Origin: Porticoccaceae bacterium
GTDB taxonomy: Bacteria > Pseudomonadota > Gammaproteobacteria > Pseudomonadales > Porticoccaceae
Direction of reading: 5' to 3'
DNA length: 64,000 bases
NCBI GenBank assembly: GCA_902557735.1
Contig: CACEBC010000008.1
Span: forward strand, 1-64,000
Of this stretch, positions 26,767 through 35,577 are shown piece by piece; within the stretch, counting starts at the first letter, position 1, and each line of letters starts with the position of its first letter. Made by a program: the position numbers and the translations under genes. The notes beneath the pieces were generated by a model. It worked only from the letters and a program-made list of their open reading frames with translations, was not told the DNA's origin and ran no database searches.

Positions 26767-27240
26767 TTATTTTTTCTCCTTGCTATTCCCCCTGGCTCCT
26801 TACAACAATATTTTAGATACATAAGGAAATTTACTTGTGATTTCAGCTGCTGTTGCAATTAACGAGGTTTTTCATACGTATTCTGCACCGCTTAGAGGGG
26901 TCAATTAACATGACTTTTAAATTTCATTGGCCTATCCAGCATAGGCACCACGATTGGGTACGACCATTTGTCTCGGAATGGGTAAATCTATTGGTTCATA
27001 ATTTAAAACAAATCTTCCGCAACTTCTATTGTTTCATTAACAGCAAGGTCCGTTTTGGGAGAAACATATCCCCCAAAATGGGTGAGAATTGTTGTTGGCG
27101 CCCTATCGATCCTTTATTGTTGTTGTGAAAGATACCAAACTTTGTGGATAAGCTTAAGGAATGGCAGATAAAATTCGCATCATTGGAGTTATTTTGTTAA
27201 TTGGCTGACACAAAAACCTTTCTGTAGGGCAGATGCAATT
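26767..27240. other. Long divergent intergenic region with a compound operator
   Basis: 474 bases between the HD and enolase genes. It holds the compound operator near 27053-27085. A 91-codon open frame at 26853-27128 has no ribosome site or recognisable product and runs through the operator; I do not call it a gene. Confidence 0.6.
27053..27085. promoter_or_regulatory. Compound island operator (three overlapping arms)
   Basis: TTTTGGG at 27053-27059 pairs with CCCAAAA at 27072-27078, and the latter overlaps a second inverted repeat CCCA-AAA-TGGG ending in TGGGTGA at 27085. So one copy of the island motif (CCCCAAAATGGGTGA) sits beside an extra inverted arm. The distance to the enolase start is about 155 bases. 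The spacer is one base shorter than in the type site at 23750. Confidence 0.55.
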
Positions 27241-28434
27241 ATGAAAATATCCGGCTTTGATACGTTACATGCCGATGCGGGTCGGTCTTTCTCATTTCTT
27301 AAAATAACCACTGATGAGGGTATAACCGGGTGGTCTGAATATACCGGTATTTCAGAGATTATTCGCCGACAGGGTCTCACTGCACTTATTGAATCAATGG
27401 CGCAACTTCTTGTTGGAAGAGACCCTAGGGAGGTTGAGAGACTGACCAACGACCTTTACTCTGCGACCCGCCAGTCCCTGTCGGGCTTAAATCATCAGGC
27501 TATCGGCGCCATCCAAAATGCCCTATTGGATATTGCCGCGAAGGCCTTGGATGTTCCCGTCTACCGTCTTTTTGGCGGGCCGCTAAGAACGAGGATTCCG
27601 TTGTATTGGTCGCACTTTGGGACTTACAGGTTGAGACGAGGTCATGAAATTCACCAAAAAAAACTGATTCGAGACTTAGATGGCATGGCCGCCCATGCCC
27701 AAGATGTGCTGGCAGCGGGATACCCAGCGCTGAAAACCAAGATCCACTATTTTGATGAGACTGGTGGGACCGGCTACTTCCCGTGTTTTGGCAGTGAAAC
27801 TGGCGCACCAGAACTAAATCTATCGCAATCAATTCTCAAGGCAATTGTGGATCAGATGACTGTTCTCAGGGAGGCAGTGGGCGATGAACTGGACCTTATC
27901 CTAGATTTAAACTCGAACTTCAAGACCGACGGTATCATACGAATTGCTCGTGCGATGGAGCACCTAAATATACGGTGGCTCGAGGTTGATGTGTTCGATG
28001 CTGATGTTCTGAGGGACATCCGCGACCGATCCCCCATGCCCATTGGTGGTTGCGAGATGCTCTGCACTGCTAGAACTTACACTCCGTTTTTTGGCCGCCG
28101 CTCAGTCGATGTCCCTCTGGTGGATGTCGTCTGGAATGGATTTCTGGAGTCAATGAAAATCGCTTCCGTTGCCGATGTCTTTGATTTAAACGTTTCGCCG
28201 CATAATTTTACCGGGCACCTAGCCACGCAGATCAATGCTCACTTTTCAGCTATCACTCCTAATCTCGAGCTGATGGAATTTGATGTGGATGAAGTGCCCT
28301 GGCTTGGCGAATTTTTTACCGAGCCACTGCAAATTGAAAAAGGAGTTTTGGTGCTGAGCGAAAAGCCAGGATGGGGCATGGATGTCGACGAGGAGGCGGT
28401 CAGGGCTAGGCCACCCAGGGTTCGAATTGACTGA
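27241..28434 (+). CDS. Enolase-superfamily enzyme (mandelate racemase type) 1
   Basis: A 397-residue enolase-superfamily protein. The Lys motif ALKTKIHY (KxK) is at the base of the barrel, metal ligands are Asp in LILDLNSN, Glu in RWLEVDVF and Glu in GGCEMLC, and a His is in NVSPHNFTGH. The family takes a proton alpha to a carboxylate; members of this kind are often sugar-acid dehydratases or racemases. It is not closely similar by eye to the second enolase protein at 32538. A putative operator lies upstream. The DUF3089 gene follows on the same strand. Confidence 0.9.
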   Translation: MKISGFDTLHADAGRSFSFLKITTDEGITGWSEYTGISEIIRRQGLTALIESMAQLLVGRDPREVERLTNDLYSATRQSLSGLNHQAIGAIQNALLDIAAKALDVPVYRLFGGPLRTRIPLYWSHFGTYRLRRGHEIHQKKLIRDLDGMAAHAQDVLAAGYPALKTKIHYFDETGGTGYFPCFGSETGAPELNLSQSILKAIVDQMTVLREAVGDELDLILDLNSNFKTDGIIRIARAMEHLNIRWLEVDVFDADVLRDIRDRSPMPIGGCEMLCTARTYTPFFGRRSVDVPLVDVVWNGFLESMKIASVADVFDLNVSPHNFTGHLATQINAHFSAITPNLELMEFDVDEVPWLGEFFTEPLQIEKGVLVLSEKPGWGMDVDEEAVRARPPRVRID

Positions 28435-28532
28435 GAATAAAACGGTAATGAACTTCTGATTTACCTTCATTCTAGGGCAGCTTGCAACATTTTCTTCCGG
28501 TGAGGCTGCGCGAGATCTTTAAGGAGATCGCC

Positions 28533-29714
28533 TTGATAAATACTCTTAAAATCTTGTTTTGGGCACTTGCAATCTTGTGTTCATTGTTCCTTTTTTCCCC
28601 TCGTTTTGTGTCGCTGGTTTTTGCATGGCTAGCAGAACCCGATCATGAATTTGGGACTGGGCCCACCCCAGATGCGCCCAACTATTCGTTGATAAGTCAC
28701 TGGGCCGCATGGCCAGACGAGTCCAGCCCAGCTGAAAGGGTTCCCGAGGGTATAGATAAAGTTCCGCAAGAGGATCGTTTAGCGGAAGCATTCTTTCTTC
28801 ACCCCAACACCTATGGGGGAAAAGCGCATTGGGTGCAGCCGCTGGATGATGAAATGACCAGACGAGAAACTGATCTAGGAACAATCTCGCGCCAGGCTTC
28901 TGTGTTCAATAAATGCTGTCGCGTTTATGCGCCCCGATACCGCCAGGCGGGCTTTGTGGGTAATAAAGATTTAAGGGGACAGCTGAGCGACCTCGCATAC
29001 TCGGATATCCGTTCTGCATTCAGGTATTTCCTGTCCGAGATAGGCCCTGATGCGCCCATTTTATTGGCTGGTCACAGCCAGGGCACGTTTCATCTCGTGA
29101 GGCTATTAATGGAGGAGGTGGATGGCAAGCCAGTGATGGACCGGCTAGTAGCCGTTTATGCTATCGGGCACTCGCTCCCCCACTCAATGCTGGAGGAGGC
29201 TTATGAAGACATTAAACTTTGCGAGACCGCAAACCAGATTGGCTGCTTGGTTTCTTGGGATGCGCACGAGAGCGACAAGTTTCCGAGCCCCTGGAGCTAT
29301 ATTGAGGAGGAGGAACTCTGGAACGGAAAGGACTACGGAGGTTTCCCGCCTAGCCGGCGTATTTGCATTAATCCGATAACATGGCAATCAGATGCGATCC
29401 CCAGTGAGAAGAACTATCACTTAGGGGCGTTGACGCTACCCAAAGGAGGGAAGTTTGATTTGGGCAGCGTTAGTGACCCTCTGCCCAGTCTGATCAAGGG
29501 CTCGGTTTCTGTTTTCTGTGAACAAGGGGAGCGAAGCAAATGGCTGATGGTCAACTCCGACAGGGACCCTATGCTCAAGGCTTCCGGTCTTTGGGCCTTC
29601 TTTGAGCGCAATCTGCATGGCTATGATTACAGCTTATTCTGGGGAAACATTCGCGAGAATGCAGAGGATCGTGCCCTCGCGTACCTAAATTGGCGGGGTG
29701 CAGAAAAGCATTAG
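28533..29714 (+). CDS. DUF3089 alpha/beta-hydrolase-like protein
   Basis: About 393 residues. TTG 28533 is chosen as start because AAGGAG at 28521-28526 lies 6 bases before it; an upstream TTG at 28482 lacks this. A signal anchor (LKILFWALAILCSLFLF) comes first, then FFLHPNTYGGKAHW, and the nucleophile elbow LLAGHSQGTFH with Ser, as in the DUF3089 family. Function is uncharacterised; the fold suggests a periplasm-facing esterase or lipase. It converges with the esterase gene 12 bases away. Confidence 0.85.
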   Translation: MINTLKILFWALAILCSLFLFSPRFVSLVFAWLAEPDHEFGTGPTPDAPNYSLISHWAAWPDESSPAERVPEGIDKVPQEDRLAEAFFLHPNTYGGKAHWVQPLDDEMTRRETDLGTISRQASVFNKCCRVYAPRYRQAGFVGNKDLRGQLSDLAYSDIRSAFRYFLSEIGPDAPILLAGHSQGTFHLVRLLMEEVDGKPVMDRLVAVYAIGHSLPHSMLEEAYEDIKLCETANQIGCLVSWDAHESDKFPSPWSYIEEEELWNGKDYGGFPPSRRICINPITWQSDAIPSEKNYHLGALTLPKGGKFDLGSVSDPLPSLIKGSVSVFCEQGERSKWLMVNSDRDPMLKASGLWAFFERNLHGYDYSLFWGNIRENAEDRALAYLNWRGAEKH

Positions 29715-29726
29715 ACTGTGGTTATC

Positions 29727-30683
29727 TCAGGTTCCCAATAAGAATTTCAGTGGGATATGCAGCCTCTCCCGCCATGCTCTAGGTAAATGGCTAGCACCCT
29801 CGAACCGATGGGTCACCCAGTCCTCGTTTTCCCTATAGCCTTTCTGGCGCATTAAAGCATCCATCTTCTTTTGGAACGGCTCATACTCCGCATCAAACGA
29901 TTTCGTTCCATAATCAAAGTACAATCTGTGTGTTCCTGCAACTGGCCAATTATTTTTGTACCAATTAACAACCGCGCCTTCGCCCAAAACCCAGTGGGTG
30001 GACAGGCAAGCGGCTGCTCCGAAAACCTCCGGATATTCAGATACCGCATATGCTGAGATCATCCCACCCATACTTGAGCCCATGATGAGAGTGTTGTCGG
30101 CATCAGGTTTGGTGAGATATGTTTTGTCGATGAATGGTTTAAGTTCGGACACCAAGAACTTGAGATAGTTGTCTGAGGTTATGGCCTCACGTGTTATGTC
30201 TGACTCAGCTCGAAGAAGCCGGCCTATCTCTTCGGTTACCGGTTTCTGGGGCATGTATTCCGTCCTTCTTTTAACCTCGGGAAGGTTCCAGACCGAGACA
30301 ACAATCGATGGCCTTATCTGTTTTGTCGCAATCAGATGTGTGATAGTCTCATCAACATTCCAGAATACGCCTCCATAAATCGAACCCTTAATTCTTTCCC
30401 AGATGCTGGTATACGGTGAGGTTGAACGATCAAACATGAACTGTCCATCGTGCATATAGATGACTGGGTAAGGGTCGTCGGATTCCTCATAGCCATCGGG
30501 AATCCAAACATCGACCGGCCTAGTTTCGACGAGGTTGGATGGAAAGGACGGATAGTGGACAAGGGTGCCAGGCTTTGAGTCGTCAATCACGGCATTATAC
30601 CTGGCATCTTGTGATCCGAGTCCATGGGTCGGGAGAATGCAAATAGACAATACTAGAGCAAAATTGCCGATGGTTTTGATCAT
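29727..30683 (-). CDS. Secreted esterase (esterase D / feruloyl-esterase-like)
   Basis: A 318-residue alpha/beta hydrolase of the putative-esterase (PF00756) family, with a signal peptide (IKTIGNFALVLSICILPTHG). It has PVIYMHDGQFMFD, the nucleophile elbow IMGSSMGGM (Ser) and a late His in FEGASHLPRAW. It should cut an ester in the periplasm, as acetyl xylan or feruloyl esterases do. It follows the kelch gene by 44 bases and probably closes the minus-strand operon. Confidence 0.88.
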   Translation of the reverse strand: MIKTIGNFALVLSICILPTHGLGSQDARYNAVIDDSKPGTLVHYPSFPSNLVETRPVDVWIPDGYEESDDPYPVIYMHDGQFMFDRSTSPYTSIWERIKGSIYGGVFWNVDETITHLIATKQIRPSIVVSVWNLPEVKRRTEYMPQKPVTEEIGRLLRAESDITREAITSDNYLKFLVSELKPFIDKTYLTKPDADNTLIMGSSMGGMISAYAVSEYPEVFGAAACLSTHWVLGEGAVVNWYKNNWPVAGTHRLYFDYGTKSFDAEYEPFQKKMDALMRQKGYRENEDWVTHRFEGASHLPRAWRERLHIPLKFLLGT

Positions 30684-30727
30684 TCAAAATCTGACCTTAA
30701 ATAATCCTGTTGTTTTAACAGCTTTGG

Positions 30728-31741
30728 CTACGTCCTGTCCGGTAGATCGGTGACCCAGACTTCTGGTGACGAAATTTGCCTATCTGCCCAATAGTTGCGA
30801 TCTGGGGTTTCTTCCGTCATCCGACCGTCCCAGCCCCCCGCAACATATAATCGCCCTTTAATGACTTTTGAGGCTGGGGAGGACATCGGTTTGGGCGCCA
30901 TGCATGTGAGCTCCCATTCCTCGCCCTCGCCAAGACTCACCACGTTGCCGCAGAAGCCTTTTTTTCCGCCCTGAGGCGTGGTGTGTCCAGCAACCATCCA
31001 GATCCGGTTGTCGTGGACGAATGTGGCTCCTTCGGAGTGGGAGTGTCCATAGGGCAGCGAAGGTCCATCGGCCCAAGTGTCGCTCGCGGGGTCATAAATA
31101 TCGACGCGATCCTGATCGATCTGCTGAGAGTCATGATTTAGTTGCCCTGCTACAACATAGATTTTGTCGTTCAGCACTGCCACCGACAGTTGGTTCCTTG
31201 CCAGCGGCAAAGGGGCAAGGTTCCTCCAGGTGCCATTCCCCGTAGCCCTCCACTCAGCCACGTCAAGAACCCAGTGGTCTGGCGAGTCTGTATCCCGATC
31301 CTCCATAAGGCCAGAAATATAGTGCAGGTTGTCACCAAGCCTAGCCAACCCCCCGCCAGCTCTTCGACCCGGCAGCAGCGGCCCGGCTGTGTAGCGGTCT
31401 TCCTGAATATCAAAGTGCCAGGTCTCCGCAATAATATGGTCCGGTTTCTTACCAGCGGGCCGATCCATATCCTTCATGCCACCCGCATACCAGAAACCTG
31501 TCTCGTCTGGTGCAAGATTAACGTGATTCGTGGCGCTTGGCAGGTCCTGCAAGCGTGTCCAGCTGCCGTGAGTGCCTGCCGCTGGATCAAAGACATGCAA
31601 TTTTTTCCTGGTAATGATCTCGGACTCATATCCGCCATGTACATACAATTTATCGTCTATGGCAATGCTAGCGGGCTCCCATTTTCCACATGGCATATCG
31701 GGTAACCGTTCCCATTTAACTTCATAAACAGGTTCACTCAT
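30728..31741 (-). CDS. Kelch-repeat beta-propeller protein
   Basis: A 337-residue protein built from about six kelch repeats, each with a Gly-Gly or similar pair after a strand and a later Trp (for example IDDKLYVHGGYES, LYVAGGWDGRM). No signal peptide, so it is cytoplasmic. Relatives include N-acetylneuraminate epimerase-type and galactose-oxidase-fold proteins, so a sugar epimerase or mutarotase role is possible. Its start ATG overlaps the SDR stop by one base (TAATG), so it is translationally coupled to that gene. Confidence 0.82.
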   Translation of the reverse strand: MSEPVYEVKWERLPDMPCGKWEPASIAIDDKLYVHGGYESEIITRKKLHVFDPAAGTHGSWTRLQDLPSATNHVNLAPDETGFWYAGGMKDMDRPAGKKPDHIIAETWHFDIQEDRYTAGPLLPGRRAGGGLARLGDNLHYISGLMEDRDTDSPDHWVLDVAEWRATGNGTWRNLAPLPLARNQLSVAVLNDKIYVVAGQLNHDSQQIDQDRVDIYDPASDTWADGPSLPYGHSHSEGATFVHDNRIWMVAGHTTPQGGKKGFCGNVVSLGEGEEWELTCMAPKPMSSPASKVIKGRLYVAGGWDGRMTEETPDRNYWADRQISSPEVWVTDLPDRT

Positions 31742-32538
31742 TAACCTTCCTCCTTTGGAAATTGTCGATTCATTGCCGCAAGCATGTCCTCGCAGCGTTT
31801 TTCTAACATCTTTCTGGTGTGCGTTCCATCGCAGAAGATGTAAAACTCTTGGTTCTTGATCGCGTTGAGAACTTGCTGCCCCACCGTATCTGCCGGGACA
31901 GCCATGTCCTCGATCATCTCTCTTACCTGGTCATTAACTTTCTCTTTCAACGCATCGATGATCGGAGTATCAGCAACGTGCGGGCACAGCACCGATACGG
32001 ACACCTCGGTGTCGGTTAAATCGTTTCTAAGGAATTCCGAGAGCCCTACCAGAGCAAACTTGCTTGCCCCATAGCAGGACTGGTTCCCATGCCCATGGAT
32101 TCCACTAAAGGAGGATGTGTTTACAATATGACCCTCCTCACCGCTCTCTAGCATGCGGGGTAGGAAGACTTTGATACCATTAATGGGCCCCCAGAGGTTA
32201 ACTTCTTGGACCCGTCTCCAGCGGTCGTCAGGCGTCTCAAGCACCTTCGCTCCACCCCCTATTCCGGCATTGTTACAAAGAACTTGCACAGTGCCGAACC
32301 GTCTCTCAATCATCTCGGCCACTTCCTGGAGCGCGGATCTGCTGCAGACGTCAACATTCACCGCCATGATGTTATTTGAGATAGCCTTTAATTCAGCTTC
32401 TGCGCGATCAAGTCGGTCGTCCTGAACGTCCCCTATCACTACATTCATGCCTTCCTTTACTAGCGTTTTTGCTATTCCAAAACCTATTCCGCTTGCTCCT
32501 CCGGTAATGAAAGCTGTTTTGTTGATAATTTCTTTCAT
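31741..32538 (-). CDS. Short-chain dehydrogenase/reductase 2
   Basis: A 265-residue classical SDR with ITGGASGIGFGIAKTL, CNNAGIGGG, NTSSFSGIHG and the YGASKFAL catalytic motif. Asp in VIGDVQ suggests NAD rather than NADP use. Its ATG overlaps the upstream enolase stop by one base (TAATG). In this operon it probably oxidises a sugar or sugar acid before or after the dehydratase step. Confidence 0.92.
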   Translation of the reverse strand: MKEIINKTAFITGGASGIGFGIAKTLVKEGMNVVIGDVQDDRLDRAEAELKAISNNIMAVNVDVCSRSALQEVAEMIERRFGTVQVLCNNAGIGGGAKVLETPDDRWRRVQEVNLWGPINGIKVFLPRMLESGEEGHIVNTSSFSGIHGHGNQSCYGASKFALVGLSEFLRNDLTDTEVSVSVLCPHVADTPIIDALKEKVNDQVREMIEDMAVPADTVGQQVLNAIKNQEFYIFCDGTHTRKMLEKRCEDMLAAMNRQFPKEEG

Positions 32539-33650
32539 TATTTCTCCAACACCTTATTACGGTGAATCAGTTCGAAGTCTATTTCGACACCCAATCCTGG
32601 TGCTTGTGGCGCGTGTACCATCCCGTTTCCATCGACCTCGATGTCATTGATAAGACCATGCTTCTGCGCAGCATCCGGCAAGAGCACTTCAAAATACTCA
32701 CAATTACGTATGGCCATAATGAGATGAAGGTTGGCTACATTCGTCAGAGAATTCCCCCCATGATGCACCTCATAATTCATCTGGAATGTCTCTGCCGTAT
32801 GCGCAGTTTTCAGGCAGGAGGTAAGACCGCCCTTGATTACTGGATCGCCTCGCAGATAGTCGGTCGCCTGCTGCATAATCCAGGGCGCATAGGCCTTTGG
32901 TCCCGTGGAAGGAAGCTCCGTTGCAGCTAAGGGTATTTTTAGCACCTGCTTTAGTTTCACGTAGCCATAGATATCGTCATAAGGCAATGGGTCTTCGTAC
33001 CAATAAAAATCAAGTTCCTCCGCTGCGCGTCCGACTCGAAGGGCGTCCGGGTAGCTGTAGGCCCAGCATGCATCAAGCATCAGTCGGTAGTCATCACCCA
33101 CTGCCTTTCGCACCATCTCACAAATCTTAATATCTAGCAGCGGCTCAGCGGGCGGATGAATTTTGTATGCAGACCAACCCAGTTCCTTGTATTTCAAAGC
33201 CTCCTCCACGTAGTGCTGAGGAGTCTCTAGGATCGCGGAACTTGCATAGGCGGGCACTGAGTCCCTGTAAGAACCCATAAGCTTGTGGATTGGAATGCCC
33301 GCAGCCTTTCCTCCTATATCCCAGAGTGCTATGTCAATTGCGCCAATTATCCGCATAGCATTCCATCCGATTGCCCAGGTTGATAGGTTCTGCCAAATTC
33401 GTTCACGGTGGAGTACATCTTGTCCAACGAGCAGAGGCTTGTATCTTTCTATGATCTGGTTGACATCATTCCCAATTGAGCCAAGCGAAGAGCCCAGGAA
33501 TGCATGGCCCTCTGAGCCGTCCTCAGCAACAATTGTGACCAGCGCCAGATGAGCGTTATGCGAGCCTGAGCTTTTGAAATGCTTTGTATAACTGGTGGCA
33601 GGGATATTTTTCCACTCCCAAACAGTGACCTTAACATTGGAAATTTTCAC
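32538..33650 (-). CDS. Enolase-superfamily enzyme (mandelate racemase type) 2
   Basis: A 370-residue enolase-superfamily protein. SAYKIHPP gives a KxH base, metal ligands are Asp in LMLDACWAY, Glu in YWYEDPLP and Glu in AATELPSTG, and YEVHHGGNS carries a His. This set fits acid-sugar dehydratases. The start is GTG, overlapping the stop of the ADP-ribosylglycohydrolase gene by 4 bases (GTGA), so the two are coupled. Confidence 0.92.
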   Translation of the reverse strand: MKISNVKVTVWEWKNIPATSYTKHFKSSGSHNAHLALVTIVAEDGSEGHAFLGSSLGSIGNDVNQIIERYKPLLVGQDVLHRERIWQNLSTWAIGWNAMRIIGAIDIALWDIGGKAAGIPIHKLMGSYRDSVPAYASSAILETPQHYVEEALKYKELGWSAYKIHPPAEPLLDIKICEMVRKAVGDDYRLMLDACWAYSYPDALRVGRAAEELDFYWYEDPLPYDDIYGYVKLKQVLKIPLAATELPSTGPKAYAPWIMQQATDYLRGDPVIKGGLTSCLKTAHTAETFQMNYEVHHGGNSLTNVANLHLIMAIRNCEYFEVLLPDAAQKHGLINDIEVDGNGMVHAPQAPGLGVEIDFELIHRNKVLEK

Positions 33651-35284
33651 TCTTGTTTCTCCTGATCTTTCGAGACCCTCACCCCACTAACAGGCTGCGC
33701 TCCAGGATAGAAGAAACCCTCCAAAGTGTCGTCATCAATTTCGCCTTCAAAGTCAACCTCGTAATCCCATCCACCCTTGTCAATCGCGAAACTAAACTTC
33801 AGTTCGGGGTGGTTATAGGAGCTAGATGCGAGCTTACTTGGGTCTGGAATGTCCTCGGTGGCATAGCTGCCCATGTCTGTAAACTCTATGATTGCTTGAG
33901 AGAAATTGAGCAGCTGGGTGCCCCAGGCGGACTGGAGTTCCCAGCTCCCCTCTGCGGGCCCTTTTAGCTTTTCTTTTGCAGTTTTTTCCGGAGCAGAGTC
34001 GATCTTCTTGCTAATTGCAAAGGTTCGCTGCGCTAGGTCAGAGATTTTGTTATCGTTCTCGCCGCCAACGGCGGAAAGCAGACGATCATTGAAAACGCCT
34101 ACCCATTTTTCAGGCAGCGACTTCGCACCATCCTTTACGCCTAGGATGGAACCAACCGTTGCGCCGGTGCAGTCTGTGTCCCAGCCACCCCTCACTGTAT
34201 AAACGATACCCTTCTCGAAATCTTTCTCACCATAATAAAGACCCATAACAATTAATGCGGCGTTGTTGATCGTATGCACCCCATGATAGTGCCCATAGTG
34301 CTCGTTGATTTTGACCCAGACATTTTCCCAGTTCTTCTCATGCTGGCACCAAGAAAATGTATTTCGCACACACTCAGCAAGGCGACTCTGAGCGGGTATT
34401 TCCCCAAGTCCAGCGGTTATAATGTCCTCGGATTTGGAGTAAACAAAGGCGGCTGCAATCATCGCGGCGACGAACATTTCACCATAAATACCGTTCTTCT
34501 CGTGCGAGATGGACGCATCTCGAAATGCTAACTCTGCGGCTAGCTGAGGTTTCCCAGCTGCTACATAGCCAAAGATATCGGCACGGATTTGAGCACCTAT
34601 CCACTCACGATAGGGATTGCGGTAGCTTGCTGATTCGGGGGGCCAGATGCTCATAACGAAATTTCGATATGCCGCTTTCTCTGCCGTATAAACCGCCCCA
34701 TAAGACATATTGGCGATCCATATGCTGGCCATGCTTCTCGGCGTCAATTTAGGGCCATAGCGTTCCAGTGCCATTAGCCCGAGTATCGGGTAATCCATAT
34801 CATCGTCCCGGTCCATGTACCTGATATTGCCGCGGGTTGATGGCTTGTGAACGCCTGACATATAGGTATCTGAAAATGGAAGATAGTTGTCGAGCTGCAG
34901 CGAGTTGGTCTCGCGGAGGAAAGTGTCAATTCGGTGCTTTGGCCACCCCTCAACTGGTTTGCCAAGTGCGCATCCGGCGGCCCGGCCAAGCCACCCGCCA
35001 TAGATTCTGTTATAGATCTCAGCATCGTCGCTGGTTACGCTTAGTTCTCGCGGTGCATCGGGACGTTCTGCTTGAATTGCCTCCAAAGTCGACGGTTCGG
35101 TGTAGGGAAAAGAGGGTTCTATGGGCAGATTCACTAATTCTTCATAGAGGCGCTTAAAATCTGTAGTTGAGCCATTCCTTTCGAGCGCAGTAGCGATACG
35201 AGAGGCCATTTCTTCAGTCCTGCAGCCCTCCTCGTTACGTTGTTTCAATTCAAGTTTTATAAGCTTTTGTTCTAGTGAACGCAT
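33647..35284 (-). CDS. ADP-ribosylglycohydrolase-family protein (paralogue 2)
   Basis: A 545-residue paralogue of the protein at 4941. It shares WLGRAAGCALGKPVEG, NPYREWIGAQIRAD and NGIYGEMFVAAMIAAAFV. The first metal site is YMDRDDDMDY and the second GGWDTDCTGATVGS. It is longer at the C-terminus by about 100 residues, a beta-rich extension with GSWELQSAWGTQLLNF that I do not recognise. It starts the minus-strand operon with enolase, SDR and kelch genes. This placement argues for a glycoside- or riboside-cleaving catabolic role rather than protein de-ADP-ribosylation; that is inference. Confidence 0.86.
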   Translation of the reverse strand: MRSLEQKLIKLELKQRNEEGCRTEEMASRIATALERNGSTTDFKRLYEELVNLPIEPSFPYTEPSTLEAIQAERPDAPRELSVTSDDAEIYNRIYGGWLGRAAGCALGKPVEGWPKHRIDTFLRETNSLQLDNYLPFSDTYMSGVHKPSTRGNIRYMDRDDDMDYPILGLMALERYGPKLTPRSMASIWIANMSYGAVYTAEKAAYRNFVMSIWPPESASYRNPYREWIGAQIRADIFGYVAAGKPQLAAELAFRDASISHEKNGIYGEMFVAAMIAAAFVYSKSEDIITAGLGEIPAQSRLAECVRNTFSWCQHEKNWENVWVKINEHYGHYHGVHTINNAALIVMGLYYGEKDFEKGIVYTVRGGWDTDCTGATVGSILGVKDGAKSLPEKWVGVFNDRLLSAVGGENDNKISDLAQRTFAISKKIDSAPEKTAKEKLKGPAEGSWELQSAWGTQLLNFSQAIIEFTDMGSYATEDIPDPSKLASSSYNHPELKFSFAIDKGGWDYEVDFEGEIDDDTLEGFFYPGAQPVSGVRVSKDQEKQE

Positions 35285-35363
35285 AGCGATGCCCTCAAAT
35301 TATGATTGAAAAACAAGGCTACCAGCGTCAGAAAATGGCTACAAGCCAACCGATTCGGAGCAA

Positions 35364-35391
35364 ATGGGTTTGTCACCCATAAAAAATGGTG
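35364..35391. promoter_or_regulatory. Compound island operator before the minus-strand operon
   Basis: ATGGGT-ttgtc-ACCCAT is a perfect inverted repeat at 35364-35380, and its right arm continues into CACCCATAAAAAATGGTG, a relaxed copy of the type palindrome. The compound layout, with one arm shared by two inverted repeats, resembles the site at 27053. It lies 80 bases before the operon start and also faces the plus-strand genes. Confidence 0.55.
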
Positions 35392-35577
35392 CCCTGGATC
35401 AAGCGCGTCTGTGTCCTTCAAAGAATTTTTCCGTGCTTGTCCTTTGATTTATCTAGTTTTGTCACGTCTTTTAAAGTTAATAATCCAGATAATATTTTAT
35501 GGGTGAATTTTGGATCAAACGCGCTTGATTACGGTCTGGAAATCGTGGAAAGTGATTCTTTTTGTGGAGGGAATCGA

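Noticed and set aside
26853-27128. 91-codon open frame in the gap between the HD and enolase genes
   Set aside because: No ribosome site, no recognisable protein text, and it runs through the compound operator.
35386-35577. N-terminal extension of the unknown protein to ATG 35386
   Set aside because: The ATG lies in the operator, has no ribosome site, and the encoded text is unlike a domain or signal peptide.
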